From Gammaproteobacteria bacterium (GTDB lineage Bacteria; Pseudomonadota; Gammaproteobacteria; Xanthomonadales; SZUA-36): a stretch of DNA of 64,000 bases. This document shows positions 27,069 to 36,544 of this stretch, in pieces (positions within the stretch are counted from its first letter, which is position 1; the number at the start of each line of letters is the position of its first letter). The DNA is taken from the NCBI GenBank assembly GCA_021772915.1, contig JAJFLB010000012.1:124001-188000 (forward strand), given 5' to 3'. The position numbers and the translations under genes are program-made. The notes under the pieces were generated by a model. The model was not told the DNA's origin. It ran no database searches and saw nothing but the letters and a program-made list of their open reading frames with translations.

Positions 27069-27808
27069 GCCTGGTCTTGCACATATGGAGACAATCCGAC
27101 AGCACCGCTCAAGGCCGCTTTGAGCGCCACACCATCGATGAATTTACACCGGATATGTCCTTCCTGGAAATGTTGGATGTCTTAAACGAGGGATTGATCA
27201 GCGCCGGCAAGGAACCGGTGGCCTTCGATTATGATTGCCGCGAGGGTATTTGCGGCGCCTGCAGCCTTGTGATCGACGGCATTCCCCACGGTCCACAGAA
27301 TGCGACTACGACCTGTCAGCTCTACATGCGGGAATTCTCCGATGGTGATGAAATATGGGTCGAGCCCTGGCGGGTCGGCGCATTTCCCGTGGTACGCGAC
27401 CTGGTAGTCGATCGCAGTGCCTATGACCGCATTCTTCAGGCGGGCGGGTTCATCTCGGCGCGTACCGGCTCAGCACCCGACGGTAATACCTTCCCGGTAT
27501 CCAAGGAAACGGCGGATCGGGTGTTTACCTCGTCGACCTGTATCGGTTGCGGCGCCTGTGCAGCGGCCTGCCCAAATGCCTCGGCGAGTCTGTTTGTGGC
27601 TGCCAAGATTGCCCATCTTGGTCTGTTACCGCAGGGCCAGCCGGAACGCAATTCACGGGTTCATACCATGTTGGCGCAAATGGACACTGAAGGCTTCGGG
27701 TTCTGCGGCAATCACCGCGAATGCGAGGCTGTGTGCCCCAAGGAGATCAATATCGACCGCATCGCCCGTATGAATCGCGATATGTACCGATCGCTCGTAC
27801 GGCGTTGA
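27065..27808 (+). CDS. sdhB: Succinate dehydrogenase / fumarate reductase iron-sulfur subunit
   Basis: 247-residue electron-transfer subunit. The plant-type [2Fe-2S] motif is [15 protein letters not shown], with the distal Cys in ATTTCQLY. The C-terminal ferredoxin-like clusters are [16 protein letters not shown] and [15 protein letters not shown]. The ATG at 27065 overlaps the sdhA stop (ATGA); the track start at 27026 adds residues inside sdhA. The direction in vivo (succinate oxidation or fumarate reduction) cannot be told from sequence. Confidence 0.94.
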   Translation: MSLVLHIWRQSDSTAQGRFERHTIDEFTPDMSFLEMLDVLNEGLISAGKEPVAFDYDCREGICGACSLVIDGIPHGPQNATTTCQLYMREFSDGDEIWVEPWRVGAFPVVRDLVVDRSAYDRILQAGGFISARTGSAPDGNTFPVSKETADRVFTSSTCIGCGACAAACPNASASLFVAAKIAHLGLLPQGQPERNSRVHTMLAQMDTEGFGFCGNHRECEAVCPKEINIDRIARMNRDMYRSLVRR

Positions 27809-28527
27809 TTCCGGAATTGCGTTTGGATGTTGATGTCTGGCGGGATTGCTGTTGATTTGTGTTTGGGGTTATGAGCTCCTGTGCTTTCTTTGTCGAGATA
27901 AGGCTTGTCGAATGAGCTACGGTTTTATGAGTCCGGTAATCGAGATACGATTCAACAAAATTTTCGATGTCGCGATAAATGAAACGCGGATTTTATTGGA
28001 GCTATTCATTACCGTACGCTGTCCCGAAACCAGACACGAGGCGCAAGAACCCACACACCGTTGCGATGGCTTTTTTTAACATTGAATATCTCCCTGGTAC
28101 CTGGCCTTTGACGCTGAACTTCAATACCTGGTTTAAACGAGTACTAAAACACGTTGCCGGCGGCATCTGCCGTGTGTACGACGAATAGGGCGGCAATGAA
28201 CTGCGCGACGCAGAATGGTCCCGGCATTTTTTCTGGTGCGCGGAACCTTCGAGGCAAACTCTGTTTCTGCTTCTATGTTTCTTCCTGCCCGGACCAAGCC
28301 CATGCGTGCCAGATGACCGGCCTTCTTTATCCTGCTCAATTGGATTACTTCTACCTTTGATCCAGAGATAAGTGTATAGCCGAGTATGGGATTAACTAAA
28401 GGTTTTCTTCTGGAGTTCCCACGGTGATGAAGAAACCAATTTCTCAAGTTGAACTGCTTGTACTTCTGCCCTTGACCTTTCTATAGCCTCATGGTTTATC
28501 ATTCATCTGTAGCATCGTCGGAAGTGC
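27809..28527. other. Gene-poor region holding repeat copy A2
   Basis: About 720 bp between sdhB and the convergent TrkA_C-type gene. Short ORFs on both strands have no recognised similarity. It contains repeat A2. No clear terminator of the sdh operon was found. Confidence 0.55.
28209..28416. repeat. Dispersed repeat A, copy 2 (related to 18303-18588)
   Basis: Second copy of repeat A, same orientation as copy 1, with shared ends cgcagaatggtcccggcatt and gccgagtatgggattaacta. It lacks the internal stretch of about 75-80 bp seen in copy 1 (the join is at catgcgtgccagatgaccgg). The minus-strand ORF 28133..28447 covers it but resembles no family I know. Confidence 0.85.
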
Positions 28528-29214
28528 TCATGGGGGCGAGTTTTCAAGTACATCATGGCCGCTGTCACGGCCGTAGAGCACGAGCCGATCGCTGACCGTG
28601 AGCCCTGAGACACCTGTGAAGCCTTCAGCAGATAGCGTTCCATCCTGGTTACGTACGGCAAGAACCTGTAATCCCAGTTGATCGAGATGCGAAAGTTCCA
28701 AAGTGATCTGGTCTGCCAGCCATGAGCGGCGGACCGGGTGTTCGCAGACACTATAACCGTCACCAAGCTGGACAATGCGTTCATATCGACGTTGGCCGAG
28801 GTAAGTAGTAGAGCGAAGTAGCTTGCTGATTAGCGCACACAGAATCCGGTCCGCGCGCGCATTGAGCATCAGAAACCACAGCAAGAGCAAGCCGCCAAGT
28901 AACCAGGCAACCTGCGTGGCGATCGCAGCGACTTCTCCGTCGGTATTAATCAGTGAGACCACCACCGTCGCGAACACGGTGACAAAGCCCATATTTCCGA
29001 TGATCATCAACAGGCCCGCAATTTTGCGGCGAACCGGGTAATTGACGATCGTTTCCGCCTCATTGGTGGTAAAACCGGTTCCCGTAAATGCTGAAAGGGC
29101 TTGAAACCGCGCGCTGGTTTCCGTAAGCCCGGTGAGCCGCAATGCAACAGCGGCAACACGCACGACGAACACGGAAAAACTCAGCAGTACAAAGATGGAT
29201 AAAGCGGCGCCCAT
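28528..29214 (-). CDS. TrkH-like membrane protein with C-terminal TrkA_C domain
   Basis: 228 residues. Three hydrophobic segments (about 5-27, 60-85, 100-117) surround FQALSAFTGTGFTTNEAE, which resembles a K+-transporter selectivity loop. A soluble C-terminal part about 145-225 (LQVLAVRNQDGTLSAEGFTG ... SDRLVLYGR) matches the RCK/TrkA_C regulatory domain. It is too short to be a full TrkH, so it may be a subunit or a reduced channel. The RBS gaggaag is good. It is the last gene of the minus-strand array and follows the Rieske-ThDP enzyme by 19 bp. A decayed copy exists near 23.5 kb. Confidence 0.75.
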   Translation of the reverse strand: MGAALSIFVLLSFSVFVVRVAAVALRLTGLTETSARFQALSAFTGTGFTTNEAETIVNYPVRRKIAGLLMIIGNMGFVTVFATVVVSLINTDGEVAAIATQVAWLLGGLLLLWFLMLNARADRILCALISKLLRSTTYLGQRRYERIVQLGDGYSVCEHPVRRSWLADQITLELSHLDQLGLQVLAVRNQDGTLSAEGFTGVSGLTVSDRLVLYGRDSGHDVLENSPP

Positions 29215-29233
29215 TTGCTTCCTCGTTAGTGTG

Positions 29234-31222
29234 CTAGATCAGGTCCGCATCTGTAATCACTTCGATCAACGCAGGTCCGGCGTGGGCCAGACTATCGCGA
29301 ATTGCCATTTCCAACTGACCCACCCTGGTGACGCGAATACCTCTGCCACCACACAGCTTTGCATAGGCTGAGAAGTTGGGGTTGTGTAGTTCGGTTTGCC
29401 ACACTGGCCACTCACCCGCGCGCTGTTCCTTGGAAATCTTACCGAGTTGGGAATTGTTGAGCAAAACGTGGGTGATGTCCATGTTGTACTTAACCGCGGT
29501 TGTGAAATCACCCATGTACTGGCCGAAGCCACCATCACCACTTACCGAAACCACTTTGCGACCGCGGTATTCGTCCTGATCCTGGGTTGCTGCCCACGCG
29601 CCCATGGCGGCTGAGAACGAAAACCCGATGGCGCCGAGATAACCCGACATCAGGATTCTCTGGCCGCGGCTTTCAAAGTAGCGGCCAAAAGAATAGGTGT
29701 TGTTGCCAACATCTACCGCAATGATTGCATCACTGGGGACTGCTTCACTGAGTGCGGCGAATACAGCAGAAGAATTCAGGCCATTGCCCTGATCGTCAAC
29801 AGCCCGACTGCGTTTCTCCTCACGCCAGATTGCCCATCTCTCAGCGAGTTCCGGTCGCTGATCGACGGTTTCCGGTACGTCCGGGAGCGCAGCCGCCATC
29901 AGTTTTGCCGTAACGCCGATTTCTGCCCAAACAGGAATGGTCACGGCATGGAATTTGCCCAGGGTCATACGCTCAAAATCGACTTGAATGATCGGCCGTT
30001 TGGGTGTGATGCCGGTGTGATTGGAGAACGATGCACCCAGGGCGATAATCAGGTCACACTCGTTCATGAACCAGCTCGCGACAGGCGTTCCTGATCGCCC
30101 CAATACCCCTGCGGCAAGTGGGTGATGATCGGCAATCTGGCCCTTGGCTTTGAAGGTCGTCAACACCGGTGAGTTCAGCCGCTCGGCCAAAGCGACGACA
30201 CTTTCCATCGCGTCCCTGGCGCCATACCCGACAACAATTATGGGCCGTTTTGATTGCTCGACGAGCGCCACAGCCGCCTGTAGTACACTTTTTGCGGGTG
30301 CGATGGCCGAATCGGCGACACGTCCTTCAGGGCCGGACGCGGTGGCGGATGGTTGTGCAGCTAATGTTTGTACATCGTCGGGGAAAATCAGGTGCGCCAC
30401 GTCACGCTCGATCAGCGCGCTCTTACACGCGAGCGTCATCAATACGGCGTGCTTCGAGGTATGCAGCACGGTTTGGCTGAAGCGGGCAACCGGTGCAAAA
30501 GCAGCTGCCAGATCGATCTCCTGAAACGCACCCGGTCCAAGCACCTGTGCATCTACCTGTCCGGTCAAAGCCAGTACGGGTGCCCGGTCAACTTTGGCAT
30601 CCCACAATCCGGTCATCAGATTGGTTGCGCCGGGGCCGGCAATGGTCAGACAGGCCGCAGGTTTTCCGGTCAGCTTTCCATAACCGGAGCAGGCGAAAGC
30701 AGCAGCGCCTTCGTGACGAATCCCGTAGTAATTCAGCCGACCCTGCTTCTCCTGCAGACGGAGTGCATCAGCCAGACCAAGATTGGAATGACCGACCATG
30801 CCAAACACGGTCGTTACCCCCCAGTTGGTCATGGTATCTGCCATTACGTCGGTGACCGTCTGCTGATGCGGTGCCTCTTCCTCCAGTCCGATGTAGATTC
30901 CGTCTTCACGTACCTCAACCGGGTAGAGTGTCTGGCCGGTGTCTTCGTGTCCACCCGGCGGTCGGCCGGTTTTCGGGTCAAAATCCCAACCGTGCCACGG
31001 GCAACGCAACCAGCACTGGCCATCCGATCCGACTTCAATGGAGCCTTCACCCAGTGGCCCACCCTGGTGTGGGCAGCGGTTCGCCATGGCGGTAAATTCA
31101 CCATCGATGTGTGTCAATGCCATCGAGAGCGTGCCGGCGGTTACCGTCTTGACACGACCCGCAGGCAGTTCATCCACGTCGGCGACTCGATGCCAATCCA
31201 GTTGAAGCTTGTTGTTACTCAT
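29234..31222 (-). CDS. Rieske [2Fe-2S] domain fused to a ThDP-dependent enzyme
   Basis: 662-residue fusion. Residues about 8-110 form a Rieske domain with both cluster motifs (CPHQGG and CPWHGWDFD). Residues about 120-660 are a pyruvate-oxidase/acetolactate-synthase-like ThDP enzyme: GMVGHSNLGLADAL, YGIRHEGAAAFACSGYGKL, GPGATNLMTGLWDAK, and the ThDP-Mg motif VSGDGGFGQYMGDF ... LNNSQLGK. The fused Rieske centre suggests that electrons from the decarboxylation step pass to or from a redox partner. The substrate is unknown. Its upstream neighbour is also a Rieske fusion. Confidence 0.85.
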   Translation of the reverse strand: MSNNKLQLDWHRVADVDELPAGRVKTVTAGTLSMALTHIDGEFTAMANRCPHQGGPLGEGSIEVGSDGQCWLRCPWHGWDFDPKTGRPPGGHEDTGQTLYPVEVREDGIYIGLEEEAPHQQTVTDVMADTMTNWGVTTVFGMVGHSNLGLADALRLQEKQGRLNYYGIRHEGAAAFACSGYGKLTGKPAACLTIAGPGATNLMTGLWDAKVDRAPVLALTGQVDAQVLGPGAFQEIDLAAAFAPVARFSQTVLHTSKHAVLMTLACKSALIERDVAHLIFPDDVQTLAAQPSATASGPEGRVADSAIAPAKSVLQAAVALVEQSKRPIIVVGYGARDAMESVVALAERLNSPVLTTFKAKGQIADHHPLAAGVLGRSGTPVASWFMNECDLIIALGASFSNHTGITPKRPIIQVDFERMTLGKFHAVTIPVWAEIGVTAKLMAAALPDVPETVDQRPELAERWAIWREEKRSRAVDDQGNGLNSSAVFAALSEAVPSDAIIAVDVGNNTYSFGRYFESRGQRILMSGYLGAIGFSFSAAMGAWAATQDQDEYRGRKVVSVSGDGGFGQYMGDFTTAVKYNMDITHVLLNNSQLGKISKEQRAGEWPVWQTELHNPNFSAYAKLCGGRGIRVTRVGQLEMAIRDSLAHAGPALIEVITDADLI

Positions 31223-31290
31223 TTCGGGGTCCTTATCTCGTGTGGCTGAGCATGGGCTCGCGGCCCATGGCTAACAGGGCCGTCCAAAGG

Positions 31291-32907
31291 TCAATTGCCG
31301 GCCGCTACGCCGCCGTAAGCGACACCCGACAGCTGGGCCATATCGGCCTTGTAAGTGGTTAAATCGTCAAGTGAAAATTCGCTCAGGTGCCGGTGACCGG
31401 ACGCACGTGCCAGTACAGTCATCAATTCCACTGTGGCGTCAAAAAACCGTGCCAACCGTTGTGCGGCAATATCAACCGGCAAACGTGCACGCAGATGTGG
31501 CTTCTGGGTGGCAATACCCACGGGGCAATTATTGGTGTGGCAGGCACGCATACCGAGACATCCAATGGCCTGGATTGCCGCGTTCGACACCGCCACGCCG
31601 TTAGCACCCAGTGCCATGGCTTTGGCGAAGTCAGCGGGGTGCCTTAATCCACCCGTGATGATCAGGGAGATGTCGGAAGCGTCACTGGTGTCCAGATGAC
31701 GTCGTGCCCGTGCCAGGGCCGGCATCGTTGGCACGGAGATGTTGTCTCTGAATATCAATGGTGCGGCGCCGGTACCACCACCGCGGCCGTCCAGAATAAT
31801 GTAGTCAACACCCACTTCAAGAGCCGCATCGATATCTTTTTCAATATGCTGGGCTGACAGCTTAAAACCCACCGGGATGCCACCGGTTCGTTCACGTACT
31901 TCTGCAGTAAAATCACGAAATTGACCCAGGTCGGTCCATTCGGGAAAACGCGCTGGCGATATGGCGGGTTGACCCTCTGGAAGGCCTCGCACGGTGGCAA
32001 TCTTGTCCTTGACTTTATTACCCGGCAGGTGGCCACCGGTACCCGTTTTGGCGCCTTGTCCACCTTTGAAGTGAAAAGCCTGTGTTTTTAGTACTTTATC
32101 CCAGGAAAACCCAAAGCGGGCTGAGGCTAATTCGTAAAAATACTTCGTGTTGGCGGCTTGTTCTTCAGGCAGCATACCGCCTTCGCCAGAGCAAATACCG
32201 GTACCGGCAAGTTCAGCACCCTTGGCCAGTGCCACTTTTGCCTCTTCAGACAATGCGCCAAAACTCATGTCCGACACGAACAGCGGAATATCGAGGTGGA
32301 GTGGTTTCTTGGCCCTGGGACCGATCACGATATCTGTGCCGACCAGCTCATCATCAAGCAATGGCAGCTTGTGGAGTTGTCCAACCACAAACTGCAGGTC
32401 GTCCCATTTTGGCAAGTTATCGCGTGGTACACCCATGGCAGCCGCCGGACCATGATGGCCGACCTTGCTGAGTCCCTCATCCGCGAGTTTGTGGATAAGC
32501 TTTACATGTGGTTCATCTTTTGTGCCGGTAGGATCCTGATAGATTCCCTGGTAGGCATCGCGTTGATAGGGCTGAGGATGCGAGTGAGACCAGCTTGTGA
32601 TTTCATCTTCATCCACCAACACCTGTCCATCTTCCACCCAGGCTTTAAACTTCGATAATGTCTCGCTGTTGTTGTACTCGCTTACACCGGTATCAAGCCG
32701 ATAATCCCAGCCGTGCACGCCACAGATCAGGTTGTCGCCATCGACATGGCCATCTGCCATTAGCGCGCCGCGATGTGCACAGCGACCATACAATACACTG
32801 ACGGAGTCATCCACACGGGTAACGACCAGATCCACATTTGCAACCAGCGCGTGTACCGGTTTTCGATCCTCAAGCTCGTCCCAGCTCTTTAGCACCATTT
32901 TTTTCAT
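31291..32907 (-). CDS. Rieske [2Fe-2S] domain fused to glutamate-synthase-like FMN enzyme
   Basis: 538-residue fusion. Residues about 1-95 form a Rieske domain (CAHRGALMADGH, CGVHGWDY). The rest matches the FMN/3Fe-4S central domain of glutamate synthase large subunits: LFVSDMSFGALSEEAKVALA, GTGICSGEGGMLPEE, GGQGAKTGTGG, VDYIILDGRGGGTGAAP, and CLGMRACHTNNCPVGIATQ for the cluster. There is no glutaminase domain, so it is a GltB-related protein rather than GltB itself. The ATG at 32907 follows a ggataaag sequence; the track start at 32982 is less likely. The true reaction is unknown. Confidence 0.85.
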   Translation of the reverse strand: MKKMVLKSWDELEDRKPVHALVANVDLVVTRVDDSVSVLYGRCAHRGALMADGHVDGDNLICGVHGWDYRLDTGVSEYNNSETLSKFKAWVEDGQVLVDEDEITSWSHSHPQPYQRDAYQGIYQDPTGTKDEPHVKLIHKLADEGLSKVGHHGPAAAMGVPRDNLPKWDDLQFVVGQLHKLPLLDDELVGTDIVIGPRAKKPLHLDIPLFVSDMSFGALSEEAKVALAKGAELAGTGICSGEGGMLPEEQAANTKYFYELASARFGFSWDKVLKTQAFHFKGGQGAKTGTGGHLPGNKVKDKIATVRGLPEGQPAISPARFPEWTDLGQFRDFTAEVRERTGGIPVGFKLSAQHIEKDIDAALEVGVDYIILDGRGGGTGAAPLIFRDNISVPTMPALARARRHLDTSDASDISLIITGGLRHPADFAKAMALGANGVAVSNAAIQAIGCLGMRACHTNNCPVGIATQKPHLRARLPVDIAAQRLARFFDATVELMTVLARASGHRHLSEFSLDDLTTYKADMAQLSGVAYGGVAAGN

Positions 32908-32944
32908 ATCTACTTTATCCTGTTTCAGTCTTATTAATGATGGT

Positions 32945-34198
32945 TTAACCATCACGCAAGGGCAAATCGGCAACTGACTCATTTTCTTCGCATTGACCCA
33001 TACGTGCCGTCAGGCGGCCATAGAGAGCGGCAAACGGTGCGGCGCTCACACCGTGCAACACGATACTCAAGGCAACCGTGATGACAGTGATCGAAAGTAG
33101 TTCTCCACGGTGTGGTAAGTCTGTCTCTTCAAGAATTAACAGTACAAACAGGATGGAGGCAAGACCACGTGGACCGAACCATCCCAGAAACAAAACGGTT
33201 GGTGTTCGTACTTTGGTGCCCAACAAAGACAGTCCAATGGGAATCATGCGAATCACCGTCAAGCTCAATACTGCATATAGAAAGACTGCAGGTGTTAGGT
33301 GTTCGAGACCCTCAGGCAACAAAGCCGCACCGAACACCAGGAAGGTGATGAGCATCAGTAGTTGCCCTTCGGTCTCCATGAACTCAAACAAAAACTTGCA
33401 GGGATTGCGAATGCTATTTCCAAACACCATGCCACCGATAAAAGCGGCGATAAAACCGTTGCCACCGACGAGTTCTGCCATTACGTAAGTGAAAACTGCC
33501 AATGAAAGAATGCCAATACCTTGAAATGACAAATTTGCCCAGCCACGTTCGGCTGCCGTATCAAGCAGGCGTCCGCCAATAAAACCGACAGCCACCCCAA
33601 TCAGTGGCCCGAGGGTCAGTTGTAACACACCGAAACGAATCCATTCTCCCGCACCTGATGCGCTGTGTTCGGCACTGGCGAGGGCAGCAAAGAGTAAAAC
33701 TGCGGGTAAGGCAATACCGTCATTGAGACCACTCTCTACATTGATCGCTTGTCGAATTCGAACCGGTACCGCTTTTGCCGAAACCACCGCCTGTCCGAGT
33801 GCCGCATCCGTGGGAGCCAGCAAAGCTGCCAGCAAGGCAACTTCCCAAAATAGAAAGGATGGGAATAATTGGGCGGCGACCAAGGTTCCGACCACAATCG
33901 CCAGTGGCAAGCCAATGAGCAGCATCCGGACCGGTAAATTGTGATCCTGACGCAGGGTTTTAAGATCAAGACGGGCAGCGTCGGTGAACAACACAATGAT
34001 CAATGTAAACTCTGCGATAACATGAATTGCAGAGTGCCCGGGGTCAACGTTTGCGATGTCCAACCCGCCCGAACCCACTACAAATCCAAGCATGGTAAAG
34101 ACCAGAGGGGCCGAAATAATCGTCGTTTGTAAGCGACCTGATATGAGCGCGAATAATAATAATGCGCCAGTGACAAGGGCGAGCGACAGCAAATCCAT
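32945..34198 (-). CDS. CPA1-type Na+(K+)/H+ antiporter
   Basis: 417-residue polytopic protein with about 11-13 hydrophobic segments. CPA1 motifs include FTDAARLDLKTL, LAALLAPTDAALGQAVV and the ion-site ESGLNDGIALPAVLL. It lies between the lipoprotein gene (stop and start overlap, TAATG) and the Rieske-GltB gene (37 bp). Its presence beside a TrkH/TrkA_C-like protein suggests cation homeostasis is linked with the two Rieske enzymes. Cation specificity cannot be read from the sequence. Confidence 0.87.
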   Translation of the reverse strand: MDLLSLALVTGALLLFALISGRLQTTIISAPLVFTMLGFVVGSGGLDIANVDPGHSAIHVIAEFTLIIVLFTDAARLDLKTLRQDHNLPVRMLLIGLPLAIVVGTLVAAQLFPSFLFWEVALLAALLAPTDAALGQAVVSAKAVPVRIRQAINVESGLNDGIALPAVLLFAALASAEHSASGAGEWIRFGVLQLTLGPLIGVAVGFIGGRLLDTAAERGWANLSFQGIGILSLAVFTYVMAELVGGNGFIAAFIGGMVFGNSIRNPCKFLFEFMETEGQLLMLITFLVFGAALLPEGLEHLTPAVFLYAVLSLTVIRMIPIGLSLLGTKVRTPTVLFLGWFGPRGLASILFVLLILEETDLPHRGELLSITVITVALSIVLHGVSAAPFAALYGRLTARMGQCEENESVADLPLRDG

Positions 34199-34803
34199 TA
34201 TTGGCTCCGAGTATTGGACGCATTATTGAGCGCCACGGCTATGTCCTGACTAAACTGCCCAACGACCCGGCTCATGGCAGCTACGGTGGACAGTGTGTCG
34301 GTACGGCTTCGGGCATCAGAGTAACGTGTTTTGCTTAGCAATATTGGTTTTCCCCCAGCATCATGTATTGTCCAGGACGTGTTGAGCACAACTTCGCCGC
34401 CGGGTTCAGTCCCAAAAGCGATGATGCGCACACTCACACTGTAGTCGAGCAGCAGTCTGGAACTCACTGGATAGGCCATCACACGCTCTGACGGGATGAG
34501 TCTTGACAGGTTTTCAGTCAGAACTGCGGTGATGCTGTCATCCAAGGGCTCTGCCCAACGGTCAAACTCGGCTGTATGAACCCGATAGCGCTCATCGTGT
34601 GTCAGGATCTCCTTACGGTTGAGATATTCGGGTACCGCGATCGGTCCGACAGCAACAGTCAGTTGCGTGTCGCTGCTTGCATTGCTTGCAATGGGCAATG
34701 GTTCGAGCAGATACAAACGCGTTGCTGGCGAAGTCGCACAAGCACTCAATATACCGTTCACCAAAATACCAAATAAAACAGAATAGTGTTTTTGTATCTT
34801 CAT
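34198..34803 (-). CDS. ABC transport auxiliary lipoprotein (PqiC/LptE-like, ABC_trans_aux)
   Basis: 201-residue lipoprotein. A hydrophobic leader ends with a lipobox (ILSAC), so the mature protein starts at Cys and is membrane anchored. The body fits the ABC_trans_aux family (YLLEPLPI, VAVGPIAVPEYLNRKEIL, SSRLLLDYSVSVRI). Such proteins bridge MCE transporters to the outer membrane. It overlaps the mlaD-type gene by 4 bp. Confidence 0.85.
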   Translation of the reverse strand: MKIQKHYSVLFGILVNGILSACATSPATRLYLLEPLPIASNASSDTQLTVAVGPIAVPEYLNRKEILTHDERYRVHTAEFDRWAEPLDDSITAVLTENLSRLIPSERVMAYPVSSRLLLDYSVSVRIIAFGTEPGGEVVLNTSWTIHDAGGKPILLSKTRYSDARSRTDTLSTVAAMSRVVGQFSQDIAVALNNASNTRSQ

Positions 34804-35762
34804 GGTGTTGTCTTACCTCTAAGCAAGGATTCCGGGTGTTCTTCGATATGGTCAGCGAGATTCCTTACCGATTGCGCAGCACGACCCAATTCACGCAAGG
34901 TGGTCAGTAACTCATGGCTTAACGGGTCGTCCAGGCCTAAACGCTGTTGCACCACTTGCAATAAGCTCTCGAATTCGCCCAGGGTGTTATTGACCCTTAC
35001 CAGGGTTTCATCGGTAAGCACTTTCGTCAGTGTTGCAACTGAGTTCTGCGTAGTTGACAAGGTCTGACGCACTTCATCGGTGACCGCTTTAAGGTCATGG
35101 TTTAAGTATTGTCGTAGATCAAGGAAGGTGGTATCCGCATCTGTGAGCAGCGGCGCCAAGGCCAGCAGTGCCTTATCGATTTCCGGGTTGCGTAGCAGGT
35201 CTTCGGCCGCCGCCAAGGCACCTGCGGCGCGAACCAGAACATCTTCTAATGGCAAATCCGAGAGCTTGTTGATGAACTCGTCAAGTCCTGACTCAATCGT
35301 CGGCATCTCAGGGTATTCATCAGTTTCACCACCGAGTGTGCGGATCGGTGCGTCGGGATAAAAATCCAAACTGACATACAACTGTCCTGTCAGCAGGCTT
35401 GTCGACTTAAGACTGGCGCGCATACCGTTTTTAAGGAGCAATGGGAAAAGTGTATATTCACCTTCCTCGACGATGGCGTTTTCAAGGGTTTCCGGAAGGA
35501 ACTCTATGGTCAGGCGAGGCAGCATGTTGCCGGTTTTAGGATCGTATACACCGTTGATTTGGGTTACTTTGCCGACCGGAATACCACGGAAACGAACCGC
35601 TGCACCAATATTGAGACCATTGACCGACTGTTGAAAGTACGCCACGAATTGACGTTTGGGTGTGAACAGATCCTGACTGGAAAACAACACCAGTGCCGCG
35701 ACCAACAGTATAATACCGCCGATCACAAATACACCGATGAGTTTTGGGTTGGCGTCTTTCAT
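34800..35762 (-). CDS. mlaD: MCE-family (MlaD/PqiB-type) lipid transport protein
   Basis: 320-residue periplasmic protein anchored by one N-terminal segment (LIGVFVIGGIILLVAALVLF). An MCE domain spans about residues 40-120 (FVAYFQQSVNGLNIGAAVRFRGIPVGKVTQI). A long helical C-terminal region follows. It forms the substrate-binding part of an Mla-like phospholipid transporter with the adjacent ATPase, permease and lipoprotein. It overlaps its neighbours by 4 bp on each side. Confidence 0.9.
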   Translation of the reverse strand: MKDANPKLIGVFVIGGIILLVAALVLFSSQDLFTPKRQFVAYFQQSVNGLNIGAAVRFRGIPVGKVTQINGVYDPKTGNMLPRLTIEFLPETLENAIVEEGEYTLFPLLLKNGMRASLKSTSLLTGQLYVSLDFYPDAPIRTLGGETDEYPEMPTIESGLDEFINKLSDLPLEDVLVRAAGALAAAEDLLRNPEIDKALLALAPLLTDADTTFLDLRQYLNHDLKAVTDEVRQTLSTTQNSVATLTKVLTDETLVRVNNTLGEFESLLQVVQQRLGLDDPLSHELLTTLRELGRAAQSVRNLADHIEEHPESLLRGKTTP

Positions 35763-36544
35763 GAGTTTATTCCTGTAGTTGTCTGATGACCGCTACTACG
35801 CGCCAGAAATTCACCTACTTTTGCACTCGGTGGCTGGTCTCGCAGTTTCCTGGGGTCGCCGAGCGCCGTTTGTGTCCTGGCTTCTGCATCCACGAAGACC
35901 GCGTTGTCGGCAATCGCAAAAATACTGGCCAACTCATGGGTTACAACCACAATGGTCGTACCCAGGCTGTCACGCAGCTCAAGGATTAGGTCGTCCAGGC
36001 GTTTTGAGCTGATGGGATCGAGTCCGGCCGAGGGTTCATCAAAAAAAAGAATATCCGGATCAAGCGCCATTGCCCGGGCAAGGCCTGCACGTTTACGCAT
36101 GCCACCGCTGATCTCGGCCGGGAGGTAATCTTCAAAGCCGGACAACCCTACCAAGGCAAGCTTGAAGGACACCAGATCGGCCACCTCCGCCTGACTATAG
36201 TCGGTGTATTCAGTCAACGGCAAGGCAACGTTTTGTGCCAGCGTCATGGAACTCCAAAGCGCACCATTTTGATACAAAACCCCAAACCGGCGAGCGAAGT
36301 GTCTGCGCTCCTCCGCATTAAGGTCCCAGAAACTGGTATCACCGTACAGAATCCGGCCATGGTTTGGTCGTTGCAAGCCAATCAGATGTCGTAATAGGGT
36401 GCTTTTACCACTGCCGCTATCACCCATGATGATGAAAACCTCACCTGCTTGAACGATGAAGTTCAAATCACGCTGGATGACAAAGTCGCCGTACGCCATC
36501 TCGAGGTGGTCAACCGTAATGGTGCTCTTGCTGATTGTCGCCAT
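35759..36544 (-). CDS. mlaF: MlaF-like ABC transporter ATP-binding protein
   Basis: 261-residue ABC ATPase. The Walker A motif is GDSGSGKST, the signature is EISGGMRKRAGLARAMALDP, the Walker B motif is ILFFDEPSAGLDP, and the switch His is in VVTHELAS. The GGMRKR form of the signature is typical of MlaF. The ATG at 36544 overlaps the permease stop by one base; the track start at 36682 lies inside the permease gene. Confidence 0.92.
   Translation of the reverse strand: MATISKSTITVDHLEMAYGDFVIQRDLNFIVQAGEVFIIMGDSGSGKSTLLRHLIGLQRPNHGRILYGDTSFWDLNAEERRHFARRFGVLYQNGALWSSMTLAQNVALPLTEYTDYSQAEVADLVSFKLALVGLSGFEDYLPAEISGGMRKRAGLARAMALDPDILFFDEPSAGLDPISSKRLDDLILELRDSLGTTIVVVTHELASIFAIADNAVFVDAEARTQTALGDPRKLRDQPPSAKVGEFLARSSGHQTTTGINS

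Noticed and set aside
30368-31249. 293-residue plus-strand ORF opposite the Rieske-ThDP gene
   Set aside because: Lies fully over a well-supported enzyme on the other strand and resembles nothing known.
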